Below the pieces are notes generated by a model that was given only the letters and a program-made list of their open reading frames with translations, was not told the DNA's origin and made no database searches. A stretch of DNA of 64,000 bases from Acidobacteriota bacterium (GTDB lineage: Bacteria > Acidobacteriota > Vicinamibacteria > Vicinamibacterales > 2-12-FULL-66-21). Where the stretch lies: NCBI GenBank assembly GCA_003222675.1, contig QHWT01000042.1, positions 1 through 64,000 of the forward strand. Reading direction: 5' to 3'. Of this stretch, positions 1 to 7,877 are shown piece after piece (position 1 is the first letter of the stretch; the number at the start of each line of letters is the position of its first letter). Made by a program: the position numbers and the translations under genes.

Positions 1-1
1 T

Positions 2-3000
2 ATCTTCAAGCTCCCCGTCCTCATCGAATCTCAGGAGGGATACCGCAATCTTTGCCGGCTGCTGACGAAGATGAAGCTCCGGGCGCCGAAGGGAGAAGGG
101 GCGCTCACGCTCGAGGATCTCGAGGAAACGACCTCCGGGCTGATCGCGCTCGCGGGGCGCGCGATGCTCAGCGGCGCGCGGTTCGGCGTCGGCGGCCTCG
201 TCGATCGACTCGTGGGCCTCTTCGGCCGCGACAGCACGTACATCGAACTGCAGCGGCACCTGCTGCGCGACGAGGAAGCGGACAACCACGCGCTGCGCGA
301 TCTTGCCGCGGCGTTTCACGTGCCGATCGTCGCGACCAATGGTATCCGCTTCGCCCAGCCCGCGGATCGTCCACTCTACGATGTCCTCACCTGTATCCGC
401 CACAAGACAACCGTGGAGCGTGCGGGCCGGCGATTGAGCTGCAACGCGGAGCGCTACCTCAAAGCTCCGGACCAGATGGCGCGGCTGTTCAGCGATCTGC
501 CGCACGCGCTCGCCGCGACGCGCGATCTCGCCGACCGTCTCGGGTACACCATGGCGGATCTCGGCTATCGCTTTCCCGAATATCCCGTGCCGCCGGGCGA
601 AACGATGGCGTCGTTCCTCCGCAAGATCACGCAGGCCGGCGCGCGCGAGCGCTATCGGCCGATCGAGCCGCGGCACGCGCGGCAGATCGAGCGCGAGCTG
701 GATTTGATCGACACGCTCGACCTCGCCGGCTACTTTCTCATCGTGTGGGACATCGTCAATTTCTGCCGGCAGGAGGGGATCCTCGTGCAGGGGCGCGGCT
801 CCGCGGCGAACAGCGCCGTCTGCTACAGCCTCGGCATCACGGCCGTCGATCCGATCGGGATGGACCTCCTGTTCGAGCGATTCCTGTCCGAAGAACGCGG
901 CGAGTGGCCGGACATCGATCTCGATCTGCCGAGCGGCGACCGGCGCGAGCGCGTCATTCAGCACGTGTACGCGAAATACGGCAAGCTCGGCGCGGCGATG
1001 ACGGCCAACGTCATCACGTATCGCGGCCGAAGCGCGGCGCGCGAGGTCGGCAAGGTCCTCGGGATCGAGCCGGCGCAGGTCGATACGCTCGCGAAAATCA
1101 TGAACCGGTTCGAGTGGGTCGATCCAAAGGAGACGATCGAGCGCAACCTGCGCGACGCCGGCCTCGACGGCGCGCACCCGACGATGCAGGTGTTCGGCCA
1201 GCTCTGGCAGCAGATCCAGGACCTGCCACGCCACCTCGGCCAGCATTCCGGCGGCATGGTCATCTGTCAGGGCCGCCTCGACGAGGTCGTCCCGCTCGAG
1301 AACGCCTCGATGCCCGATCGCGTTGTGATCCAGTGGGACAAGGACGACTGCGCCGACATGAGAATCGTGAAAGTGGATCTGTTGGGATTAGGAATGATGG
1401 CCGTTCTTCAGGATGCACTGGAAGTGGTGAATACCGGGACGCGGGATGCGGGACGCGGGATGCGGAACGAAGAACCCGAAGAACCTGCGGACCCCGCACC
1501 CCGCACCCCGGTTGCCGTCGACCTGGCCCATCTCCCCCCCAACGACCCCGCCGTCTATCGGATGCTGCAGGAGGCAGACACGATCGGGATCTTCCAGGTG
1601 GAATCGCGCGCGCAGATGGCGACGCTCCCGCGGCTGCGTCCCGAAACGTTCTACGACATCGTCGTCGAGGTCGCGATCATCAGGCCGGGACCAATCGTCG
1701 GGCAGATGGTGCATCCCTATTTGAAGCGGCGGCAGGGGCAGGAGGCGGTGACGTATCCGCATCCGTCGCTGCAGCCGATCCTCGAGCGCACGCTGGGCGT
1801 GCCGCTGTTCCAGGAACAGTTGCTGCGCATGGCGATGGTCGCGGCGGGGTTCAGCGGCGGCGAGGCGGAGGAGCTGCGCCGCGCGTTCGGGTTCAAGCGG
1901 TCCGAGCATCGCATGCAGCAGATCGAAGGCAAGCTGCGCGCGGGCATGGCGAGGCAGGCGATTATCGGCGAAGCGGCCGAGGAGATCATCCGCTCGATCA
2001 CGTCGTTCGCGCTGTATGGATTTCCCGAATCGCACGCCGCGAGCTTCGCGCTGCTCGTCTACGCGAGCGCGTACCTGAAGGCACACTATCCCGCGGCGTT
2101 CTACACCGCGATGCTGAACAACCAGCCGATGGGGTTCTATCACCCGTCGACGCTGGTCAAGGACGCGCAGCGCCACGGCGTCCGCTTCGCGTCGATCGAC
2201 GTACAGGTCTCCGAGTGGTCGTGCCGCGTCGAGCCCGACGGCCGCGTCCGTCTCGGGTTGATGTATGTGAACGGATTGCGTAAGGAGGTTGGGGAGGCGA
2301 TCGAGTCTTCGGGGTGCGGGATGCGGGACGCGGGGTGCGGAACGAAGAACACGGAGGACACCGAGCTTCGATGTCCAAAGTGCGGTGCCGATGATCCATC
2401 GATGGTCGAAGCACTGCACACGCACGAGGGTTTCTGCAACGTCTGCTCTCATCTGTGGGCGTTGCCGCCGTCCGTACTATTGGTCGCATCCCCGGACCCC
2501 GCACCCCGCGCCCCGGACGCCGATCGACCGCGTTTCGCCACCCTCGATGATCTCATCCGCCGCACCGGCCTGCGGCGCGACGAGGTCGCGACGCTCGCTG
2601 AAATCGGCGCGCTCAACGCGTTCGGCTTCGATCGCCGCACGGCGCTGTGGCAGGTCGAACAGGCCATCCGCCCCGCGGGCGAATTGTTCGACCACGTCGA
2701 CGATCGAGGACCGAGGCCCGAGGCCCGGAAAGACATCGAGGACCGAGGACCGAGGACCGAGGCGCCGGAAGACAACGAAGAAACGTCGGACCTCGGACCT
2801 CGAACCTCGGACCTCGATCGGACCTCGGATCTCGAACCTCGGACCTCGGATCTCGCACCTCGGACCTCGGATCTCGAACCTCCGACCTCGCCCCTCAAGC
2901 CCATGACCGTCCCCGAGCGTCTGCTCGCCGACTACGCAGGAACGAGCCTGACGATCGGTCCGCATCCGATGTCGTTGCGACGCGCGGAGCTGGCGTTGCG

Positions 3001-3319
3001 TGGTGTGCTCCGCGCGAGCGATCTCCGTTGCGGACGGCATGGCCGGCGCGTGCGCGTCGCCGGCGCCGTCATTACGCGGCAGCGTCCCGGCACCGCGAAA
3101 GGATTCGTGTTCCTCACGCTCGAGGACGAAACGGGGATCGCCAACATCATCGTGCGCCCCGACTTGTTCTCCGAGCAGCGTGCGATGATCGTGGGAGAGC
3201 CATACCTGCTCGTCGAGGGCACGTTGCAGATCCAGGAAGGCGTCACCTCGGTGAAGGCCGAGCGTCTCCAGTCCATCGGTGGAAACTCGCCTCCTGTCGA
3301 GTCGCACAACTTCAGATGA
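2..3319 (+). CDS. dnaE2: Error-prone DNA polymerase DnaE2, 5'-truncated by window edge
   Basis: C-family polymerase alpha subunit of the DnaE2/ImuC type, which does damage-induced translesion synthesis. The frame is open from base 2 and reads through to the first ATG at 71, so the PHP-domain N terminus lies outside the window and about 1,105 residues are visible. The palm motif PDIDLDLPSGDRRE (about residues 303-316) carries the catalytic aspartates. The stretch LLGLGMMAVLQ and then DTIGIFQVESRAQM is diagnostic for DnaE2. An OB-fold (VRVAGAVITRQRPGTAKG, about residue 1018) closes the C terminus. Three in-frame low-complexity inserts, at about residues 478-504, 770-840 and 901-965, sit where family members have short linkers. 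They come from 7-bp repeats, and the middle one also holds a CxxC-17-CxxC motif. No imuA or imuB is visible. Confidence 0.95.
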   Translation: MFKLPVLIESQEGYRNLCRLLTKMKLRAPKGEGALTLEDLEETTSGLIALAGRAMLSGARFGVGGLVDRLVGLFGRDSTYIELQRHLLRDEEADNHALRDLAAAFHVPIVATNGIRFAQPADRPLYDVLTCIRHKTTVERAGRRLSCNAERYLKAPDQMARLFSDLPHALAATRDLADRLGYTMADLGYRFPEYPVPPGETMASFLRKITQAGARERYRPIEPRHARQIERELDLIDTLDLAGYFLIVWDIVNFCRQEGILVQGRGSAANSAVCYSLGITAVDPIGMDLLFERFLSEERGEWPDIDLDLPSGDRRERVIQHVYAKYGKLGAAMTANVITYRGRSAAREVGKVLGIEPAQVDTLAKIMNRFEWVDPKETIERNLRDAGLDGAHPTMQVFGQLWQQIQDLPRHLGQHSGGMVICQGRLDEVVPLENASMPDRVVIQWDKDDCADMRIVKVDLLGLGMMAVLQDALEVVNTGTRDAGRGMRNEEPEEPADPAPRTPVAVDLAHLPPNDPAVYRMLQEADTIGIFQVESRAQMATLPRLRPETFYDIVVEVAIIRPGPIVGQMVHPYLKRRQGQEAVTYPHPSLQPILERTLGVPLFQEQLLRMAMVAAGFSGGEAEELRRAFGFKRSEHRMQQIEGKLRAGMARQAIIGEAAEEIIRSITSFALYGFPESHAASFALLVYASAYLKAHYPAAFYTAMLNNQPMGFYHPSTLVKDAQRHGVRFASIDVQVSEWSCRVEPDGRVRLGLMYVNGLRKEVGEAIESSGCGMRDAGCGTKNTEDTELRCPKCGADDPSMVEALHTHEGFCNVCSHLWALPPSVLLVASPDPAPRAPDADRPRFATLDDLIRRTGLRRDEVATLAEIGALNAFGFDRRTALWQVEQAIRPAGELFDHVDDRGPRPEARKDIEDRGPRTEAPEDNEETSDLGPRTSDLDRTSDLEPRTSDLAPRTSDLEPPTSPLKPMTVPERLLADYAGTSLTIGPHPMSLRRAELALRGVLRASDLRCGRHGRRVRVAGAVITRQRPGTAKGFVFLTLEDETGIANIIVRPDLFSEQRAMIVGEPYLLVEGTLQIQEGVTSVKAERLQSIGGNSPPVESHNFR
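1434..1511. repeat. Inverted pair of heptad arrays inside dnaE2 (insert 1)
   Basis: The left arm repeats the heptad GCGGGAY four times. The right arm (1492-1511) is CCCCGCACCCCGCACCCCGG, whose reverse complement matches the left arm at most positions. A roughly 40-bp spacer separates them. The length keeps the dnaE2 frame and encodes a linker rich in Arg, Gly, Glu and Pro. Confidence 0.8.
2311..2520. repeat. Inverted pair of heptad arrays inside dnaE2 (insert 2)
   Basis: The left arm (2311-2350) is nearly identical in sequence to the left arm of the insert at 1434, including the following AACGAAGAAC. The right arm (2491-2520) again has the CCCCGCACCCCGC type. Between the arms lies about 140 bp coding for a cysteine-rich CPKC...CNVC segment. 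The whole insert is in frame. Confidence 0.75.
2705..2890. repeat. Inverted pair of CCGAGGA / CGGACCT heptad arrays inside dnaE2 (insert 3)
   Basis: Left arrays of CCGAGGA units lie at 2705-2727 and 2737-2763. They face a longer right array of CGGACCT and CGGATCT units at 2785-2890. The two arms are imperfect reverse complements. The array encodes a Ser/Asp/Leu/Arg/Pro-rich linker between the palm/fingers half and the C-terminal OB part of DnaE2. Confidence 0.8.
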
Positions 3320-3411
3320 ACCCCACACCAGGAGGACTGGACACCACGAGATCTCTATCAGTCGAACCGCGGATCTTTAATCTTCTGTTCTCTGCAATTT
3401 GCTGAGCTTTC

Positions 3412-3427
3412 TGGCCCATAGCTTGCA
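3412..3427 (+). promoter_or_regulatory. Sigma-54 promoter candidate before the lipoprotein operon
   Basis: TGGCCCATAGCTTGCA matches TGGCAC-N5-TTGCW at 10 of 11 positions, with the correct -24/-12 spacing. The predicted start site falls only a few bases before the ATG at 3444, so the leader would be very short. Confidence 0.5.
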
Positions 3428-3443
3428 GTTGAGTTGGTAAAAG

Positions 3444-4376
3444 ATGCGGCGCGCTGTACTTCCGTTGGCTGTCACGCTCGCAATAGCGACCTCGTGTCAT
3501 CCCGCCGTTCCCTCGACGCGCGCTGAACTTCCGACAGCCGATAAACTTGCTGAGCTTTGGTTTTCGCCGCAACCTGGCCGAGATCTGTTCTGGGGCATTG
3601 GGGGGCAGCGTCTCGCGCCAGACGTCGCCGCGACCTACAAAGTGATTGATGTGAAGAAGTACGGATTCAGCCCTGGCATGACCATCGTCGGTCCGGGCGA
3701 CCGGCACTGGAGTGTCAAGTTCCCGCCCGAAGCGTCAACTGAAGTAGTGGCGTCCCGGATTCTCTGGGGTGTGGGTTACCATCAGCCACCGATCTATTAC
3801 GTCGGCCGGTGGAATGCGGAAGGCTCGCCGGAGAAGAATCCTCAGCTCCCGGCGCGCTTTCGCGAGAGCAAGCCGGATGTCCATGGTCTCGACGCGAAGG
3901 GCACCTGGTCGTATTACCGGGGGCCGTTCGTCGGCACGCGTGAGCAGAATGGCTTGCTCGTGCTGCAAGTCATGCTCGGCAATTCGGATCTCAAGGACGA
4001 ACAGAACGCGATCTATGAGCTCAAGCAGCCGCTCGAAGGCGCGTCGCGGTGGTACGTCGCGCGCGATCTCGGCCAGTCGTTCGGGCGCACCGGCGTCATC
4101 AACGCGCCTCGCGGCGATGTTCAGGTCTTCGAACAGACGCCCTTCATCAAGGCCGTCGTCGACGGCCGCGTGCGGTTTGATTATCGCGGTCGACACGGCG
4201 TGCTCGTCGAACGCATGACGCCCGACGACGTGCGGTGGATCTGCGAGAAGCTGGCGAAGCTCACCGACCGTCAGTGGGATGATGCGTTCCGCGCGGGCGG
4301 ATATGCGCCGGAGCTGGCGGCGCGGTTCATCCGCCGCTTCAAACAGAAAATCCAGGAAGGCCTCGCGCTGAAATGA
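3444..4376 (+). CDS. Lipoprotein with kinase-like catalytic motifs
   Basis: The product is a 310-residue exported lipoprotein. The N terminus is a signal peptide ending in a lipobox-like ATSC, which would acylate Cys18. No named family was recognised. Its motifs read in kinase order: a Lys in WSVKFP, a Glu in the following helix (TEVVASRIL), a catalytic-loop-like GNSDLKDEQN, then a metal-binding-like VARDLGQSFG. This order suggests an atypical extracytoplasmic kinase fold (inference; no family hit can be checked here). The stop overlaps the next start as ATGA, so it is translationally coupled to the DUF4956 gene. The start ATG follows a sigma-54-like element. Confidence 0.75.
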   Translation: MRRAVLPLAVTLAIATSCHPAVPSTRAELPTADKLAELWFSPQPGRDLFWGIGGQRLAPDVAATYKVIDVKKYGFSPGMTIVGPGDRHWSVKFPPEASTEVVASRILWGVGYHQPPIYYVGRWNAEGSPEKNPQLPARFRESKPDVHGLDAKGTWSYYRGPFVGTREQNGLLVLQVMLGNSDLKDEQNAIYELKQPLEGASRWYVARDLGQSFGRTGVINAPRGDVQVFEQTPFIKAVVDGRVRFDYRGRHGVLVERMTPDDVRWICEKLAKLTDRQWDDAFRAGGYAPELAARFIRRFKQKIQEGLALK

Positions 4377-5128
4377 CGATCAGGACGTGGGTCGTTGCGT
4401 TCCTGCTGCTGTGGCCGCTCGCCAGTGCGGGTGTTCGAGCGCAGCAGCCGGACACGGCTGTTTTGAGCGAATCGACAAAGCGGCAGGCCGCCGTGCCCGC
4501 CGATACGGCATCCGAGATTCTCGACGCGCTGGTGCGGCTGCCGCTCGCGGCGGTGCTTGGCGCGGCGCTCGCGGTCCGGCCGCGGCGTCGCGGCACTCCG
4601 CCACGACAGCCAGCCGTCATCCAGACGCAGATCATCCTCGCGATCGTTGGCGCCGTCGTGATGATGGTCGTCGGCACGAACCTGGCGCGCGCCTTCGGCG
4701 TGGTCGGGGCCGCGGGGCTCGTCCGCTACCGCGCGAAAATCGCCGACCCGAAAGACGCTGGCGTCATGCTCTCGACGCTCGCGCTCGGCCTCGCCTCCGG
4801 CGTGGGACTCTATGCCATAGCGATTTTTTCCGGTGTTTTCATTCTCCTGGCGCTCTGGGTGATCGAGTCGTTCGAGCCGAAAAAGCGCGACGCCTTCATC
4901 GTGAAGGTGAAGATCGGAGACGACACCGACAGCCGCCGCGGGGACATCGAGGCGATCCTGCGCCGGCATCGTGTAGACTTCGAGCTCACCTCCTCGTCCG
5001 ACGAGGAGGTCTGTTACGACGTCGAAGTGCCCCTGGAGCTGCGCCGCGCCCGCGTCACCAACGCCATCCTGAAGCTCGACCCCGCGGGGCACGCGGCGGT
5101 GGAGTGGGCCGAAAAGAAAACCAAGTGA
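4373..5128 (+). CDS. DUF4956 family membrane protein
   Basis: A 251-residue inner-membrane protein with an N-terminal signal or anchor helix, further hydrophobic helices at about residues 83-103 and 134-165, and a cytosolic C-terminal alpha/beta domain. The motif NLARAFGVVGAAGLVRYR is characteristic of DUF4956. That family is known to occur beside VTC- and CotH-type proteins in other bacteria. It overlaps both neighbours by 4 nt (ATGA upstream, GTGA downstream), so the three genes form one coupled operon. The function of the family is unknown. Here the context is a kinase-like lipoprotein and a phospholipase-D-like protein. Confidence 0.85.
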   Translation: MTIRTWVVAFLLLWPLASAGVRAQQPDTAVLSESTKRQAAVPADTASEILDALVRLPLAAVLGAALAVRPRRRGTPPRQPAVIQTQIILAIVGAVVMMVVGTNLARAFGVVGAAGLVRYRAKIADPKDAGVMLSTLALGLASGVGLYAIAIFSGVFILLALWVIESFEPKKRDAFIVKVKIGDDTDSRRGDIEAILRRHRVDFELTSSSDEEVCYDVEVPLELRRARVTNAILKLDPAGHAAVEWAEKKTK

Positions 5129-5982
5129 AGCTGATCATTCAACCCGACGCCGGCATGACGCCGGTCGTCAAGGCGATCAAGAAGGCGAAGAAGACGATAG
5201 ACATCGTCATTTTCCGCATGGATCGGACCGAGATCGAGAAGGCGCTACGTGCCGCGGTCGACCGCGGCGTCGTGGTGCGCGCGCTCATCGCGCACACGAA
5301 CCGCGGCGGCGAGAAGACGCTCCGGAAACTGGAGCAGCGGTTCCTCGAGTGCGGCGCGACGGTCTCGCGCACCGCGGACGACCTTCCGCGTTACCACGGA
5401 AAGATGATGATCGTGGATGGCACGCTCCACGTGTACGGCTTCAACTACACCAAGCTCGATATCGAGAAGAGCCGCAGCTTCGGCGTGGTCACACGCAACA
5501 AACGCCTCGTCGCCGAGGCGATGAAGCTCTTCGAGGCTGACAACAACCGGACGCTGTATCAGCCGGGACACCGGCGTCTGGTCGTGAGCCCCGAGACGTC
5601 GCGCGAGGCGCTGACGACGTTCGTCAAGGGCGCGAAGAAGCAGCTGCTGATCTACGACGAGCAGGTGAGCGACAACCTCCTGCAGCGCGTGCTGCTCGAG
5701 CGCGCGAAGGCGGGCGTCGAAATCCGCATCATCGGGAAGCTCGAAAAAAAGCTGCCCGGGGTCAAGGTGAAGAGGCTGGCCGACCTGCGGCTGCACGTTC
5801 GCGCGATCGTGCGCGACGGCCAGGAGGCGTTCGTCGGGAGCCAGAGCCTGCGCAAGCTGGAACTCGACGGCCGCCGCGAAGTCGGCGTCGTGGTGAACGA
5901 CTCGCGGATCGCGAAGAAGATCGCCTCCGTGTTCGAAACCGACTGGGCGCACGCCCAGAAGGTGCAGGCAAAGGCGTCGTGA
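5125..5982 (+). CDS. Phospholipase D-like phosphatidyltransferase/nuclease fold protein
   Basis: A 285-residue protein with two PLD half-domains. The first half has a complete HKD signature (HGKMMIVD, about residues 92-99). The second has HVRAIVRD, in which the HKD lysine is replaced by Arg. The open frame runs far upstream, but the GTG at 5125 is preferred because it forms a GTGA overlap with the DUF4956 stop and the protein then begins directly in the fold. No signal peptide is apparent. The substrate (phospholipid, cardiolipin precursor or nucleic acid) cannot be decided from sequence. The coupled partners suggest an envelope role. Confidence 0.85.
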   Translation: MKLIIQPDAGMTPVVKAIKKAKKTIDIVIFRMDRTEIEKALRAAVDRGVVVRALIAHTNRGGEKTLRKLEQRFLECGATVSRTADDLPRYHGKMMIVDGTLHVYGFNYTKLDIEKSRSFGVVTRNKRLVAEAMKLFEADNNRTLYQPGHRRLVVSPETSREALTTFVKGAKKQLLIYDEQVSDNLLQRVLLERAKAGVEIRIIGKLEKKLPGVKVKRLADLRLHVRAIVRDGQEAFVGSQSLRKLELDGRREVGVVVNDSRIAKKIASVFETDWAHAQKVQAKAS

Positions 5983-5987
5983 CTCAC

Positions 5988-6115
5988 GTGGGGCTCCGCC
6001 CCACACCCCGGCTCGGTCGCTCGCGGGGACCGCTACGCCCCGCACCGCTCCCTCGGGCCCCACGCGCGGCTGCCGCGCGTGGGGCCCCGGCTCGCAGGCG
6101 CGCCGTGCGCGCCTG
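5988..6115. terminator. Three consecutive hairpins between convergent genes
   Basis: Perfect stems lie at 5988-6004 (7 bp, loop TCC), 6055-6087 (15 bp, loop CTG) and 6095-6115 (8 bp, loop CCGTG). None has a T-tract, so intrinsic termination is not assured. Their place between the convergent PLD and phosphatase genes suggests a bidirectional stop or RNA 3'-end element. Confidence 0.5.
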
Positions 6116-6197
6116 GCCCGTTATGCGGCTCGGTGCGTCTTGGCTGGCAGCTGCCGCGAACGAGCACGAGATTCTCGCTGCAAGCCGCATAACGGGC
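6116..6197. repeat. 15-bp perfect inverted repeat with 52-nt centre
   Basis: The arms GCCCGTTATGCGGCT (6116-6130) and AGCCGCATAACGGGC (6183-6197) are exact reverse complements. The right arm ends 3 bp before the stop codon of the phosphatase gene. The GTTATGC/GCATAAC cores recall integron attC boxes, but their orientation is not canonical. Confidence 0.7.
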
Positions 6198-6200
6198 TAA

Positions 6201-7148
6201 CTACTTCGGCGGCTCGCGGCGCTTGATCACGCCCGAGTCGAACACCTTGCCCTGGCGATCGATCGCTACGAAAGTCAGATCGTCGCCGTCGATTTCCATC
6301 AGCATGAACGCGTTGTCGGTATCGAGCCCTTTCGCGGTCAGCGGCGAGCCCTTGCGAAGATCGCCTTCACGAAGCTGACCCGACGAACCAACCACGAAAT
6401 AAGCGATCCCGTTCTGCGGCTTGATCCGCTCGTAGACGTGATCGTGTCCGTTCAGGACGAGCGAGACGTTGTTCTTGATGAGGAGCGGCTCGAGCGTCGC
6501 GCGCAGCCGCGTCTCCGATCCGTGCGTCCGCGCCGACGAGTACAACGGATGGTGCCAGAAACAGATCTTCCACTTCTCGTTGGAGCCTTCGAGCTCCTTC
6601 CGGAACCACTCGATCTGTTGCGGCTCGGGATACGTACTCTCGAGCGCAAAGAAGCGCACGTCCTCCTTGGGCGCCTTGAAGCTGTAGTACAACTTCCCGT
6701 CCATGTTGTAGTACTTGTAGTACCGCTGCTCGCGTGCGTCGTGGTTGCCGAGGCTCGCATAAAACTTCACGCCCGCGTCGAGCAGCGGCTTGTACGGCTC
6801 CTCGAATTTCTGCACGAAGTCCTGCGGCCGCTCCGAGCCGTAGATATTGTCGCCCATCATCAGCACGAGCTCGTAGGCAAACCGTGCGCGCCAGGCTGCC
6901 ATCTGCTTGGCGACGTCGTACTGGCGCTGCTCGCCGTTGCCGTTGTCGCCAATCACAGCGAACTTGAGCGAGTTGGCTTTATTCGGGAGCTGGATTTCCT
7001 GCGCCGGGGCGACCGCCGCGTCCTTCGGCGCGCCCGGCGGCTCGCCGGCGACGACGATCGCCGGGCCCGCGGCGTCCGCACCGGCACAGCACACGAGTGC
7101 GATCAGCGCGCAGACAGGGGCCCACGGGCTCAGACGGCGAAGACGCAT
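6201..7148 (-). CDS. Secreted calcineurin-like metallophosphoesterase
   Basis: A 315-residue protein with a Sec signal peptide (hydrophobic core to about residue 26, ending near ADAAG). The metallophosphatase motifs appear in order: GDNGNG, MMGDNIYG, GNHD, WHHPLYSS and GHDHVYER. These supply the two-metal site typical of purple-acid-phosphatase-like enzymes. It probably hydrolyses phosphomonoesters or diesters in the periplasm or outside the cell. Its start lies 9 nt after the stop of the preceding secreted hypothetical gene, so the two are likely co-transcribed. It converges on the PLD operon across a hairpin-rich gap. Confidence 0.9.
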   Translation of the reverse strand: MRLRRLSPWAPVCALIALVCCAGADAAGPAIVVAGEPPGAPKDAAVAPAQEIQLPNKANSLKFAVIGDNGNGEQRQYDVAKQMAAWRARFAYELVLMMGDNIYGSERPQDFVQKFEEPYKPLLDAGVKFYASLGNHDAREQRYYKYYNMDGKLYYSFKAPKEDVRFFALESTYPEPQQIEWFRKELEGSNEKWKICFWHHPLYSSARTHGSETRLRATLEPLLIKNNVSLVLNGHDHVYERIKPQNGIAYFVVGSSGQLREGDLRKGSPLTAKGLDTDNAFMLMEIDGDDLTFVAIDRQGKVFDSGVIKRREPPK

Positions 7149-7157
7149 AACGCTCTC

Positions 7158-7727
7158 TCAGGGAATCGCACGCGCGATGAAATCCGCAATGATGTGCGCG
7201 TGCGGATCGAGCAGAATCAGGTTCGTGCCGACGAACCGGTACTCGAGCGCTTCCGGCAGCTTCGGCAGCCCGGCGAGCACGCCGGGAGGCACCGTCGACA
7301 ACGGGACTTCATCGGGGTAGCGGCCGTTGACCGTCGGCACGATGTTGCGCTGTCCGTATTCTTCGAAGACCTCGCGCTTCATCTGAGCGCCGCCGGGCCC
7401 GCGAAAGATATCGCTCAGCAACTTCCGCGCGATGCGCTCCATCGCCGGCGCGAAGATGTCGCCACGCTTCGCACTTGCGCGCGCCTGCTCTATGAGGCGC
7501 CCGAGCGCACGCTGGTGTTGATCGATCTGCTGCGGCGATGCTTCCTTCGGCAGGGAGGGAATCGTCGATTCGAGCTTCTTATGGAGCGCGACGTATTCCT
7601 CGACGCGCTTCATGAACTCGGCGATGGCGGCCGCGTTGGGATTGGCGCGGTCCTTCTGCGAGGTGGCAGACGCGCACGTGACCAGTGCGAGAGAAATGAC
7701 GACGCCGAGCATCGGCCGTGTCAGCAT
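7158..7727 (-). CDS. Secreted hypothetical protein
   Basis: An unrecognised 189-residue protein. It has a short N-terminal signal peptide (MLTRPMLGVVISLALVTCASA), then a charged helical stretch (about residues 30-90, possibly coiled coil), and a C-terminal part ending in a motif-like stretch LILLDPHAHIIADFI. A Cys near the cleavage region (VTCAS) could mark a lipoprotein, but the lipobox is poor. The nearest feature is the metallophosphatase 9 nt downstream, which shares its operon. The upstream gap contains a word-repeat element and no obvious promoter was recognised. Confidence 0.7.
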   Translation of the reverse strand: MLTRPMLGVVISLALVTCASATSQKDRANPNAAAIAEFMKRVEEYVALHKKLESTIPSLPKEASPQQIDQHQRALGRLIEQARASAKRGDIFAPAMERIARKLLSDIFRGPGGAQMKREVFEEYGQRNIVPTVNGRYPDEVPLSTVPPGVLAGLPKLPEALEYRFVGTNLILLDPHAHIIADFIARAIP

Positions 7728-7749
7728 ACCTCAGCGAACTGCAAGATAG

Positions 7750-7877
7750 TGTCCAGTTGCCGGCCGGGAGTTGCGAATCATCAGTGGCCAGCAGGCAATT
7801 GCCGGCTGACGTCGAATCTGCAACGCAGTCGGAATTGGAACCTGAACTGGAGACTGGCAACTGGCAACTGGCAATTT
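7750..7877. repeat. Inverted word-repeat element (CAGTTGC / GGCAACT)
   Basis: The left half has degenerate CAGTTGC-type words (7753-7775). The right half has GGCAACT GGCAACT GGCAATT (7856-7877). The arms are roughly inverted around a 75-bp centre. The element abuts the yajQ stop codon. Confidence 0.65.

Noticed and set aside
52-2283. Long plus-strand frame of 743 codons over dnaE2
   Set aside because: It is a GC-rich shadow frame of dnaE2, very rich in Arg and Ala with no recognisable motif.
4387-5124. N-terminal extension of the PLD-like frame
   Set aside because: It overlaps the DUF4956 gene in another frame. The GTGA overlap start at 5125 explains the PLD protein fully.
6116-6197. Integron attC site
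   Set aside because: The arms have GTTATGC/GCATAAC cores, but the order is reversed relative to a canonical attC, and no integrase or cassette structure is seen.
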